From: Lamellibrachia satsuma
Lineage: Eukaryota > Annelida > Polychaeta > Sabellida > Siboglinidae
Direction: 5' to 3'
NCBI GenBank assembly: GCA_033239005.1
Contig: BSQZ01000110.1
Location: 1,056,501 to 1,120,500, forward strand
DNA: 64,000 nt
Shown here: positions 1 to 9,151 of the stretch, in pieces
Layout of the letters: the number at the start of each line of letters is the position of its first letter
Position numbering within the stretch: the stretch's first letter is position 1
The notes under the pieces: generated by a model
Told to the model about the DNA's origin: nothing
Databases searched by the model: none
The model's input: the letters and a program-made list of their open reading frames with translations, nothing else
Made by a program: the position numbers and the translations under genes

Positions 1-3000
1 TTGAAAAACAAAAACAGGATGTTATAGGTACTATCATTCCTCCTGCAATTGCTGCGGTCGATACCTGGACGAACCCAGTCTTATCACCGACCGTGGTGAT
101 TTCGATGAGTTTCTTGAACGTATAATACGAAATGACATCCTGCAGTGGGTCATATCACAGAGACCCGACTCAGCCTGGGTTTGCGAGTTGTTGAGCAATG
201 TGACTTTTTTTATTAATAAAATCATAAACCACCCAATTGGATGCGTAGCCATCAATTCCCTGCCGACATACATCAAGAAGAACAAATCGAACATCGGCGT
301 CGAAAGAGAACCCATCCATCAAAATAGGTACAACGATAATTTGTGCCTCTTTAGATGCTTAGCTCTTCATCGGGGTGGTGACAGCTATCATTTGGAATCT
401 GCCGTTACGAAACTTTACGAGACGTACAAACAAGATGACGATGTACCCATGGAAGAATTTGCCGGAATCACACTCGAAGACCTCTATCGTATAGAGACCA
501 CTTTCCAAACGAACGTGTGCGTTTATAAACTCGTCGAGTCTGATGATGATGATGACGAAGGAAAGAAGATCGCAGAACTCGTCCGTCGATCGTTGTGTCA
601 TTATTCTGACACGATGTATCTCAATCTTCACGAGACACACTTTTCGTACATACAAAACATTCAAATGTACTGCCATTCCTATAAGTGCCGGAAGTGCGGC
701 GAGAGTTTGTTTAAAGATACATGGCAGTTGATCCGACACGAGCGCACGTGCACGGGAGGTGTGCGTCGGATCTATCCCGGCGGCGTGTACCATTCGACTC
801 CGTCGGTGTTCGAACGTCTGCACGACGAGAACATCCGAGTCCCCGAATCGTTGCGGTACTATCCGTACCGAGCCACCTTTGATTTCGAATGTTACTTTGA
901 CACCAAGCAACTTCCATCGGACAGTAACAAAGTCAAGTGGGTGGCACGCCACGTTCCGTTGATCGTCAGCGTGGCGTCCAACGTGCCGGGACACGAACAA
1001 GTGCAATGTCTCGTCACGGATGGAGACACCAATAAATTGGTGAGCGCCATGATGAACATCTTGCAATCGATGAGTGACGCCGCCTACGAAAACATAAAAA
1101 ATTCTTACGAAGACGTGCTAGCTCGACTGGTAAAAGCACGATCGAATTGGGAGGAAACATTGCGCAATGCATGACGACGAAGAATCTCGTCAACCGAGCA
1201 ACCCGTACAAAACGCTGATGAAACAACTTCACGACTGGATTCATAAATTACCAGTCATCGGCTTTAATTCGGGAAAATACGATCTCAATGCCGTCAAACA
1301 GTTCCTCGTTCCCTACTTCCTGTCAAAGAAAGAGGAAGAAGAAGAAACGGAACAGGACGACAAAAAAGAAGAAGAAGAAGATAACGATGGCGTCGGGTCG
1401 TTTTTCGTCATCAAACGCAACAACACGTTCATGTGTCTGTCGACGGATAAGCTAAAATTCCTAGACATGACCAATTACATAGCCCCGGGATTCAGCTACG
1501 ACAAATATCTGAAAGCGTACGGTTGTAAAATAACAAAAGGGTTTTTCCCGTACGAATATATGGACTGTCTGGAGAGACTCGACGATACCACACTTCCACC
1601 GAAAGAAGCCTTCTTCAGTCAATTGAAGAACGAGGGTATTTCCGACGAGGATTACGTCGGTTGTCAAGAGGCCTGGCGCGATAACGGCATGACGACCTTG
1701 CGAGACTTTCTCGTCTGGTACAACAACAGAGACGTGGTTCCCTTTCTACAAGCCATCGACAGACAGTTCGCCTTCTACCAACAACGCGGCATAGACATGT
1801 TCAAGCAGGGCATCAGCGTACCCGGTCTGACCTTGCTCTACCTGTTCAACGATCTTCCGGAGAAGACGTACTTTACGCTGTTCAACGAGAAGAATAAAGA
1901 TCTTTATCAGCTCATCAAAGATCACGTCGTCGGTGGACCTTCGCTCGTTTTTCACGAGAAAGGAGTCACTAAGATCCGTCAGAGCGATTACGGTGACGCC
2001 AGTCGGCTGTGCCAGGCCGTTGTTGGCTACGATGCCAATGCCCTTTACCTCTGGGCGTTAATGCAAAACATGCCGACGGGGTGGCACAGCCGACGCCGTG
2101 AACAAAACAACTTCCGTCCCGAATCGGCACAACCCCACGGCCAGATGGCTTCAGAATGGCTGACATGGGAAGCCGAACGGACGGGACGCGCCATCCGCCA
2201 TCAAGTCAACGGTCGAGAGAAGCGAATAGGTAAACTTCCGGTGGACGGGTGGTGCAGCGAGACGAACACGGCGTATCAGTTCCACGGATGTTTCTACCAC
2301 GGTCACCCGTGCTTGGGTCTAGAAACGAACGCCGTCAACGGGAAACCCATGACCCAACTGCTCGCCGAGACCCGAAAGAACACCGCCTACCTACGTCACT
2401 TTGTCAAGGTCGTCGAGTTGTGGGAATGCGAGTGGAAAGAGACGAGAAGAGATCCGGTCGTGAAAAAGTGTCTGGATGCCGCCTTTCCGCGACGACGCCA
2501 CGTGCGGTTGACGATGACGTCGCAACAGATCCTGAGAGGCGTGTGTGACGGAACCATATTCGGATTGATCGAATGTGACGTTTGCGTACCGGAAGCATTA
2601 CACGCGCATTTTTCCGAAATGCAGGCGGTGTTTAAAAACATCCATCTGACCCGCGACGATCTAGGACCTTTCATGCACCGATACGCCGAAGAGCACGACA
2701 TCATGACGACTCCGCGGCGCATGCTCGTGGGCAGTTTCCACGGTGACAAGATATTGCTCGCGACACCGCTCCTGAGATGGTACCTGGAACACGGACTCGA
2801 GGTGACGCGCGTCTATCAGGTCGTCGAGTACACCCCCAGCCCGTGCTTCCGACGGTTCGGCGACGCCGTGTCCACGGCCCGACGCGAAGGAGACGTCCAC
2901 CCGCACAAGACCATCATCGCAGACACCATGAAGTTGCTGGGGAACTCGGGTTACGGGAAGACCATCACCAACGTGGATCGACATCGCGACGTGAAATACT

Positions 3001-3760
3001 GCACGGAGAAGGCGGCATCGCTCATGGTCAACGATAGACAGTTCCGACAACTCGACGTCGTCGTCGACGATGCGTACGAGATAGCGATGAACAAGAAAAC
3101 CGTCACGTACGCCCTGCCCGTACACGTGGGGTTCTTCGTTCTGCAGTACGCCAAGATGCGCATGTTGCAGTTCTATTACGACTTTATCGACAGGTATCTG
3201 GAGCGTCCTCTTTTCCAGTACTGCGAGATGGATACAGATTCCGCCTACTTGGCCTTGGCCGGCGAGTCCGTCGACGACCTCGTGACCCCGGAACTACGAG
3301 AACATTATTTCCGACATCGATCCGAATGGTTGCCGTCCGAATGTTGCGACGAACATCAGAACGAGTACGTGCGCTGTGGACTCGCCGATCGTCCGTGGGT
3401 CGGTGACGAGGCGTGCTGTAAGGCGCGCGCAAGGCGTACGACAAGAGGATACCGGGTCTGTTCAAGGTCGAGTGGTCCGGTGACGGATTCGTGGGGTTGT
3501 GCAGCAAGACGTACTATTGTTTCGGAGCCAGCGACAAGTACAGCACCAAAGGACTGAGCAAGCGTCACAACGCCATCAACAAGGACGCGTTCCTGGAGGT
3601 GCTCGCCAACCGTCGGAGCGGAAGTGGAAAGAACCGCGGGTTTCGGGTGCATCGCTCGTCGGTATTCACGTACGTGCAGGAACGAGCGGCTCTCACCTAC
3701 TTCTATGCCAAACGCGTGGTGCACGAGGACGGAGTGAGCACGGGTCCGGTGGACGTGTAA
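1..3760 (+). pseudogene. polB: Protein-primed family B DNA polymerase of Polinton, frameshifted
   Basis: Replicates the element by protein priming. The frame is open from position 5 with no ATG, so the N-terminus lies left of the window; comparison with a second copy at 54.4-54.85 kb suggests a 2-nt loss near 12-18. In order: an OTU-like box (DNLCLF, ~334-351, with HFSYI at ~640-654), a C2HC zinc finger (~685-755), Exo I FDFE (~878-889), Exo II GFNSGKYD (~1,257), acidic insert (~1,330-1,390), Exo III YNNRD (~1,720), Pol A YDANALY (~2,027), a Vsr-like insert (VDGW...FHGCFYHG, ~2,240-2,310), Pol B NSGYGK (~2,940) and Pol C DTDS (~3,231). The frame shifts near 1,170 and again near 3,415-3,435; the tail then ends at 3,760. 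Motif content makes identity certain; it is not functional as one reading frame. Confidence 0.93.
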
Positions 3761-3779
3761 AAAAGAAAAAAAAAAGACG

Positions 3780-4211
3780 ATGCACGCCGGTCGTACGGTC
3801 TATTGACGTAGTGCTAGGCAACGTGTTCGCACACGTTATAGACGGCGAATTTCTTACAAGAGGAGACGTGCTAGAACCTTTCGTCTTAGTGCACGCTGCT
3901 ATATTCGTGATGAACATCATGGATCTTATTTCGTTGCTGGTGCAGGAGAGTGGACTTGCTTTAAGTCGAAGTTCTCGTTTGCGGAGTTTCCGTACCAACT
4001 TCGTGCTCGCTGGTATGGTAACTTTGATCAGGTTAAGGTACTGTCTGTTACATACAAGATATGGATCCGTGATGTTAGTCCTGACCAATAAGTGTCTCGA
4101 GGTGATGCTTTGGTTCCTGTCATGAGAGTTCCCGAATTCCGCTGGAGTTACGATCCCGAACTTTCAAAGAACATTTTCACCTGCTGTGTTGTCTATGCAT
4201 CCTACATCTAA
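3780..4211 (+). pseudogene. Arg-rich, beta-rich protein frame, possibly capsid-like, two in-frame stops
   Basis: One frame from an ATG at 3,780 to TAA at 4,209-4,211 (143 codons) reads as protein, broken by TGA at 3,804 and TAA at 4,089. The first ~40 residues are strongly basic (runs such as RRRISYKRRR). Then comes a segment rich in aromatic and beta-branched residues (e.g. WTCFKSKFSF, VLSVTYKIWI, FRWSYDPE). It lies between PolB and the TATA box of the ATPase gene, a spot where Polintons carry variable genes. The basic arm plus beta-rich body recalls single-jelly-roll capsid proteins of small ssDNA viruses, but this is an impression from pattern, without a diagnostic motif. Coding status is supported by composition only; function is unknown. 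Confidence 0.5.
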
Positions 4212-4254
4212 AACGACTGTTGTACTCGGAAAGCGCGTCATCAGTAGTTGTAGC

Positions 4255-4312
4255 GACATACTATATAAACAGGACGTGTAGAAAAGGCGATGTACACTGG
4301 TCGTCTTTCATA
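4255..4312 (+). promoter_or_regulatory. TATA-type promoter of the ATPase gene
   Basis: TATATAAA at 4,262-4,269 lies 51 bp before the ATPase ATG. Transcription would begin about 30 bp downstream, near 4,292-4,308, leaving a very short leader. Similar TATA boxes precede two other genes of this element. Confidence 0.6.
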
Positions 4313-4319
4313 AGCGACC

Positions 4320-4946
4320 ATGGACGTACGGTGGAAACATCCTTTCACGTGCATCGTCGCCGGACCGACAGGATGTGGTAAAAGTACTTTCGTGACACGT
4401 ATGCTGCATCACGCTGCTACTATGATCGATCCACCTCCCGAACGGATCACTTGGTGTTACGGAGAATGGCAAGAGGCCTACGCAACGATGGACTTAGTCG
4501 ACGTGCGATTCGAGGAAGGGTTGCCGAGTGCGAGCATGCTCGATTCGACAACGAGGAACCTCATCGTCATAGACGATCTCATGGCGGAAACGGACGAACG
4601 GGTCACGACCTTGTTCACTAAAAAAAGTCATCACAGGAACACGTCCGTGCTGTATCTCGTACAGAACCTGTTCCCTAAAAACAAGGAGAGTCGTACCATC
4701 AGTCTGAACTCTCAGTACATGGTGGTGTTCAAGAATCCTCGTGACGCATCGCAGATGTCGCACTTGGCTCGTCAGATGTATCCGGGGCGCGCGAAGTTCG
4801 TACAAGAGGCTTTTAAAGACGCCACGTCGGTACCGTACGGTTATCTATTGGTCGATCTCAAACAGGACACGCCCGTGGACATGCGTCTGCGCACGACCAT
4901 CTTTCCAGACGACGGTGTTCAGTACGTGTACTTGCCGAAGGTATAA
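4320..4946 (+). CDS. FtsK/HerA-type genome-packaging ATPase (A32-like)
   Basis: Predicted motor that drives DNA into the capsid, the Polinton relative of poxvirus A32 and adenovirus IVa2-like packaging ATPases. The 208-residue frame is intact. Walker A GPTGCGKS is at residues 15-22 and Walker B LIVIDD at 81-86, followed by the NSQYMVVFKN segment (~130-139) typical of the family's sensor strand. The start at 4,320 is the first ATG after a TATA box and places Walker A near the N-terminus, as usual. It sits between the Arg-rich frame and the 122-residue conserved gene, whose TATA box overlaps its last codons. It is one of the few unbroken genes in the element. Confidence 0.93.
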   Translation: MDVRWKHPFTCIVAGPTGCGKSTFVTRMLHHAATMIDPPPERITWCYGEWQEAYATMDLVDVRFEEGLPSASMLDSTTRNLIVIDDLMAETDERVTTLFTKKSHHRNTSVLYLVQNLFPKNKESRTISLNSQYMVVFKNPRDASQMSHLARQMYPGRAKFVQEAFKDATSVPYGYLLVDLKQDTPVDMRLRTTIFPDDGVQYVYLPKV

Positions 4947-4983
4947 AAAGACCGAGTGCGTGGATCGTCTCTTCATTCGCACC
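4940..4983 (+). promoter_or_regulatory. TATA box plus TTCATTCG initiator-like element
   Basis: TATAAAAA at 4,942-4,949 overlaps the end of the ATPase frame. About 30 bp downstream is CTTCATTCG (4,971-4,979), just before the ATG at 4,984. The same TATA/CTTCATTCG pair at the same spacing precedes the membrane protein gene at 7,557. Confidence 0.6.
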
Positions 4984-5352
4984 ATGTCTGACCTGGTGAA
5001 GAGACACATTTTGTGTATACAGGCTCTGAACAGATACAAGAGCACCAAACTGAGAAGAGCCATCATCGCCAACGCCGACGCCGATCTGCTGTGTGCACTG
5101 GCCGAGTGTGCCTACAACATATTAAAAAATAACATTCCATTGTCCGATTTACAGAGGCAACGTTTGAGTAAATACAGAACGAAATTACGCGAGTTGTCTC
5201 AGAGACGAACGCCAGCTGCTGGGAGAAGACGCATCTTACTGCAACGACAGGTCGGCGAGGGACAGAGCGGAGGCTTCCTATCGGCCTTCCTAGCACCGTT
5301 GGCAAGTTCGGTCTTTCTACCCTTGCTCCAAGAGGTGCTGTTCAAGAAGTAG
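4984..5352 (+). CDS. Conserved small Polinton protein with hydrophobic C-terminus
   Basis: Intact 122-residue frame starting at the first ATG after a TATA box. The N-terminal ~60 residues look helical, with Cys (LLCALAECAYNIL) and a basic middle (QRQRLSKYRTKLREL, RRTPAAGRRR). The C-terminus has a glycine pair followed by a hydrophobic stretch (GGFLSAFLAPLASSVFLPLL). From family knowledge, short proteins of this layout sit next to the ATPase in many animal Polintons and adintoviruses and are thought to be virion components, perhaps comparable to small adenoviral core or membrane-active peptides. Role in this element is inferred from position only. Confidence 0.75.
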   Translation: MSDLVKRHILCIQALNRYKSTKLRRAIIANADADLLCALAECAYNILKNNIPLSDLQRQRLSKYRTKLRELSQRRTPAAGRRRILLQRQVGEGQSGGFLSAFLAPLASSVFLPLLQEVLFKK

Positions 5353-5370
5353 AGAGAGAGAGTGAGAGAG

Positions 5371-6185
5371 ATGGAACACGCACGCAAGATGGTCTTGATG
5401 GATCCGCGACTGTTGGACACACTTCGCTCACCACCACCACCACCATCGACAGATACCCTAGGTAAGAAAGTACAAGCCCTCGACGACGAGATGATGACCA
5501 TCCTCGATAGAAAGGACCTCGACGATAGGACCAAGGTAACATTGTATAATCAGGTGTTGCAGCGGTTCAACGCCTTGTCCGATAAACACGTCAAGGAACC
5601 GGTACGCGTGGTCTCGTTGAACGAGTCGATGTCGGCAGCAGCAGCACCATCGGGAGTGGAGCCGGGACCTGTGGTAGAGGGAACAGTAGGAGCTCCTGCT
5701 ACTAGCGCTACTAGCGGAATAGAGGCCGACGTCGTGGACACCGTTCCCAAGACCATGCAGTTCAAAGCCAGACGTTTGATGGAGCATCTCAAACGAGATA
5801 TCGCGTGGACCGCACGTGGCGAACTTATCCACGAGGTGTGCCGATTGTTGGAAGTAACGTGGTTGGTCTCGTGAACGATCTGTTGCGTGAGAGAAAGACC
5901 GATCCGATAGGATGGCAGCCATTTGCACGTCAACTCCGTGCCAACAACCTACCCATGGAGTTGGTCGGTAATACCTCCAGGAGAGCCTACATACGTCAGG
6001 CGACGACGACAGCCACTCCGTCTCGTCGAACTCGTGCTGGTGCGAGTAGTGCACGGAGATCACTCAGTTGGACACCCCTCGCTCGTCGACGTAGTCGAAT
6101 GGAACATTCCATGCCCACTCCACCCTCAGAACGACGACAAAAACACAAGACTTTGAAGTCATTGACTAGTTGGGAAGACTTTTAA
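5371..6185 (+). pseudogene. Conserved Polinton protein of unknown function, frameshifted
   Basis: Starts at the ATG at 5,371 after a GA-rich leader. The first ~155 residues have a proline run, charged helices and an Ala/Gly/Val-rich linker (~residues 90-120). Near 5,830-5,845 the frame breaks; the continuing frame reads GVPIVGSN, then a helix-rich block including GWQPFARQLRANNLP, and ends at 6,183-6,185 after an Arg/Ser-rich tail. Proteins with this C-terminal block follow the small hydrophobic gene in other animal Polintons; their role is not established. One frameshift breaks it here. The short overlap between the two frames makes a single indel the simplest explanation. Confidence 0.72.
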
Positions 6186-6224
6186 GGTGGTGCGGTATCT
6201 GTCCATAGCACAGTGTTCGCTGCG

Positions 6225-6347
6225 ATGTCGAGCGATCCACACGACGCGTACCGTTCCGTCTTCGTTGCGTTACTTTGCGGTGGACTTTACTTGATCGCCG
6301 ACACTATCGCTCGATATCTCATACTATTTGAGATATGGTTTCACTAG
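6225..6347 (+). CDS. Small hydrophobic peptide (40 aa)
   Basis: ATG at 6,225 to TAG at 6,345. A short polar start (MSSDPHDAYRS) is followed by one membrane-length hydrophobic segment (VFVALLCGGLYLIADTIARYL). It lies in the gap between the conserved protein gene and the integrase and overlaps the next small frame. No family is recognised. A lone membrane peptide would fit a viral accessory role, but conservation is needed to prove it is coding. Confidence 0.4.
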   Translation: MSSDPHDAYRSVFVALLCGGLYLIADTIARYLILFEIWFH

Positions 6348-6400
6348 ACTTTCAGCCGTTCGTCATCGTTGTGGTCGTGGTAGCGTCTGTTCTGCTTTAA
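6335..6400 (+). CDS. Tiny single-span membrane peptide (21 aa)
   Basis: ATG at 6,335 overlaps the end of the previous small frame by 13 bp and runs to TAA at 6,398. It is MVSLDFQPF followed by a run of valines and other hydrophobic residues ending at the stop. Two overlapping membrane peptides in one 180-bp gap are unlikely to be random, but they are too short to prove by eye. Confidence 0.35.
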   Translation: MVSLDFQPFVIVVVVVASVLL

Positions 6401-6461
6401 GTCAAGACCCGTGCTACGTAGTCAACGTCATCACCACTGTCAACGCATCGGAACTATTTTA

Positions 6462-7526
6462 ATGGCGTCGAGGAATAAACGACTGAAGAGGGTCTACTTC
6501 GATCCGAAAAGGGTGTCAAATTACGGAGGTGTCGATGCCTTGCGACGCGTCACGCGCGTGCCGCGGAAAATCGTCGAAGAATGGTTGTCGGAACAGGACG
6601 CCTATACCCTACACAAACCGGCGAGACGTCATTTCAGGAGATGACGCGTCGTCGTGGGAGGTCCACGTCAGCAGTGGCAGGCCGATCTCGTCGACCTGTC
6701 GAATTTGAAAACCGACAACGACGGTATGACCTTTCTCCTCACGGTGATCGTCGTCTTCACGAAAGTGGCTTGGTGCATTCCGCTAAAGAACAAATCCGTG
6801 ACATCGTTGGTGACGGCGCTGAAAAGCACGTTCACAGAAGGCTGGCCAAAGACGTTGCAGACAGATCAAGGACTCGAATTTCTGAATCGGTCCGTTCAGG
6901 CTCTGTTGAAGAAGTACGGCATCCACCACTTCTCCACTCACAACGCGGAGACGAAAGCGAGCATCGTCGAAAGATTCAATAGAACGTTGAAGACGCGTAT
7001 GTGGCGATACTTCACGAAACACCAGACGTGGCGATTCATCGACGTCCTTCAGGACTTTGTGCACTCGTACAACAACACCCACCACCGCAGCATCGGCATG
7101 ACTCCGTCACAGGTGAATGCAAAGAATCAAGAAGAGGTTTGGCAGCGTCTGTACGGTCACGACGGTAAGGGCGTGCCCAAGTTCCGTGTGTCGAATCGCG
7201 TGCGCATCAGTAAGTTCAAGAGACTGTTCGAAAAAGGCTACATGGCGAATTGGAGCGAAGAGATGTTCACCATACACGAGGTTCACCCCTCCGATCCACC
7301 CGTGTACCGATTGATCGACGATCTCGGCGAAGTGCTGGACGGCACCTTCTACGAACCAGAGCTGCAGAAGGTGTCGGTGCCCATCGATAAAGTGTACCGC
7401 GTGGAATCCCTACTACAGCGCGGCAAAGTGGGTAGACGAACGGAGGTTTTGGTGAAATGGTCCGGTTACCCCTCCAAGTCCAACAGCTGGGTCGATGCCG
7501 AGGCTCTCGTTCGCTATATAGTCTAG
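6462..7526 (+). pseudogene. int: Polinton retroviral-type integrase with chromodomain, one nonsense codon
   Basis: DDE integrase that inserts the element into host DNA. The start at 6,462 is the first in-frame ATG. The N-terminal ~60 residues are basic, then an in-frame TGA at 6,642-6,644 interrupts. The rve core follows: first Asp in WQADL, second Asp in LQTDQG and Glu in SIVERFNRT, with 34 residues between the last two. A chromodomain ends the protein (YRVESLLQ...VLVKWSGYP...SWVDAEAL), as in Polintons and chromoviruses, where it may guide integration to marked chromatin. Apart from the single TGA the frame is open for 354 codons. A TATA box for the next gene overlaps its end. Confidence 0.93.
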
Positions 7527-7552
7527 CCGCGCGTCTGTCATCACTTCATTCG
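7513..7552 (+). promoter_or_regulatory. TATA box plus CTTCATTCG element
   Basis: TATATAG at 7,515-7,521 overlaps the last codons of the integrase. TCATCACTTCATTCGG lies about 23-38 bp downstream, ahead of the ATG at 7,557. It repeats the arrangement found before the gene at 4,984. Confidence 0.55.
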
Positions 7553-7556
7553 GACG

Positions 7557-7862
7557 ATGACAGACGAGTCGATGACAGAGGACTTCACCGCTACCGTCGC
7601 CGCCACCGCCGTCATAGAAGAAGAGGACAGCACTGACGCACAGAGCGAGAAAGACAGCACTCCTTGGCATCTGTTCGGTACCGTGTGTCCTCGAGAGGAG
7701 ATAGTGTTTCTTTGTCAGGTCGTATTCTTGTACACGGTCATCCTGATAAGCATTTACAACCTGACGACAGGTCACGAGAATTCTAATCTGTGGACGGCCC
7801 TGTTGAGTAGTTCGTTGGGTTACCTGTTGCCCAATCCCACTTTGATACGTCATGACGAATGA
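7557..7862 (+). CDS. Two-span membrane protein conserved in Polintons
   Basis: Intact 101-residue protein. The first ~36 residues are acidic and Thr/Ser-rich. Then PWHLFGTVCP leads into a membrane segment at ~50-69, a short loop (TTGHENSNL) and a second hydrophobic segment at ~79-92 ending LPNP. This layout recurs in animal Polintons between integrase and minor capsid genes; its function is not known, and a virion or host-membrane role is a guess. The ATG follows a TATA/CTTCATTCG promoter, and the stop overlaps the ATG of the next gene (7,852) by 11 bp, so the two may be translated from one transcript. Confidence 0.8.
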   Translation: MTDESMTEDFTATVAATAVIEEEDSTDAQSEKDSTPWHLFGTVCPREEIVFLCQVVFLYTVILISIYNLTTGHENSNLWTALLSSSLGYLLPNPTLIRHDE

Positions 7863-8726
7863 TTTCTACCTGACGCTGCCTAGCAACGCTTCCACGAAGA
7901 TGTATCCCGACAATACGTTGGCTCATTTCATCACGGACTTGCCTCAACGTTTCGATCTGACTGGAGAGTGGGAGTGCGGGTTGGCAGATATACAGTACCA
8001 ACATACTTGATACAACATCGGAGTGAACAACAGTTCGTCCTTCTTCAAAGAGCATGAACCTATGGGTCAAATACCGAGTGCGAAGTTAAGTGCTGGATAT
8101 TACAAAGGTTATGTTACATTGATGAACCATGTCAATAAGGGATTGAAGCGTATGGGGACAGTTAATACATGGGCAAAATTGAGCTACAGTTCCATCACTC
8201 AAAAAATGACGTTGCACATGACACCGAGCACCGAGTTCACTGTACCTCACCACAGCGCGCTGGTAAGAATGTTAGGATTCGAACCTTCGGTGGTCAGCAG
8301 TCCACCAGCAGCAGACATGACACGAACGGACATTTACCCGAGACTAGGTGGAACAGACATCGGTCTCACGGCGTCGACTAGCGTTGTTTTGCCACCAGAA
8401 GATACTCCCGACGGTTCGTACACCTATCGTAAAGAAGCCGAAAACGTGGTGCACATGGATCAAGGGTTCGAAACCATCTACGTCTATACAGACGCATAGT
8501 CGGTGACAGTCTCGCTCCTTTGTTGCGAGCCCTCTCGGTTAGCGGAAGTCACGGCGCCATGGTGTCCGATCCATTCACTAACATTCACTACGTACCTGTG
8601 TTGTACTCGCACTTCCACTCGATCGATATGGATATAAGAAACGACACCGGACGACGCGTACCATTCGAGTACGGTAGAGTGACGGTGACGCTTCATTTTC
8701 GACGGCGTAGGACCGGACTGTTCTGA
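7852..8726 (+). pseudogene. Penton-like minor capsid protein, one stop and one frameshift
   Basis: The frame starts at the ATG at 7,852 with FYLTLPSNAS and a segment close to the family's N-terminal strand region (ADIQYQHT). It meets TGA at 8,008-8,010, where a Trp codon would be expected, and continues open to TAG at 8,497. Sequence after ~8,497 continues in another frame (TNIHYVPVLYSHFHSIDMDI...) to TGA at 8,724, so an indel lies near 8,497. Length (~290 codons), position between integrase and major capsid genes, and beta-rich sequence fit the Polinton penton-base homologue that forms capsid vertices. Identification rests on family knowledge plus gene order. Confidence 0.75.
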
Positions 8727-8728
8727 AG

Positions 8729-9151
8729 ATGAATTACAAAGACTATTACGCGCGTCAGGCGGGTGGTGCTCTACCCTACTTCGCCGGTGCCCCGTACCAA
8801 CGGGGTCACGGACTAGGTAGTCTGTTCGGAGGTCTGCTGCGCAGCGCCATGCCACTCATCAAGAGAGGTGCAGTGGCTTTGGGAAAGGGAGCGTTGAAGA
8901 CCGGCGTGCGCATCGCCGACGACGTCTTGTCCGGACAGAGCATAAAAAGTGCTGCCAAACGACGCGTCACGGATGCCGGTAAGACTATGCTGCGTGATCT
9001 TTTGATACCTGGCGTGCGACCTCGTAAACGTATAAAACACACGTCTGCAAAGAAAGGAGGCACTACAGCGACGAGACAGCGCAAGAGACAGACGTTCAAG
9101 AAACGTGAAGCCGACATATTCGACGACGACGACTATGACTTTCGTACATAG
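8729..9151 (+). CDS. Basic pVI-like minor virion protein
   Basis: Intact 140-residue protein starting two bases after the minor capsid stop. It begins MNYKDYYARQAGG and has a Gly-rich amphipathic part (GHGLGSLFGGLLRSAMPLI, ~27-45), then a lysine/arginine-rich half (KRRVTDAGK, RPRKRIKH, RQRKRQTFKKR) and an acidic DDDDYD tail. Gly-rich sites such as ARQAGG-A are plausible targets for the element's own protease. Adenovirus pVI and pX share this design of amphipathic segment plus basic body, and homologues occur upstream of the major capsid gene in animal Polintons. The end overlaps the next gene's ATG at 9,135. Confidence 0.75.
   Translation: MNYKDYYARQAGGALPYFAGAPYQRGHGLGSLFGGLLRSAMPLIKRGAVALGKGALKTGVRIADDVLSGQSIKSAAKRRVTDAGKTMLRDLLIPGVRPRKRIKHTSAKKGGTTATRQRKRQTFKKREADIFDDDDYDFRT

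Noticed and set aside
359..1066. 235-codon minus-strand frame over the polymerase N-terminus
   Set aside because: Antisense shadow of the PolB exonuclease region, no domain seen.
3499..4125. 208-codon plus-strand frame running from PolB into the spacer
   Set aside because: Out of frame with the polymerase tail and different from the protein-like frame at 3,780-4,211; composition looks random.
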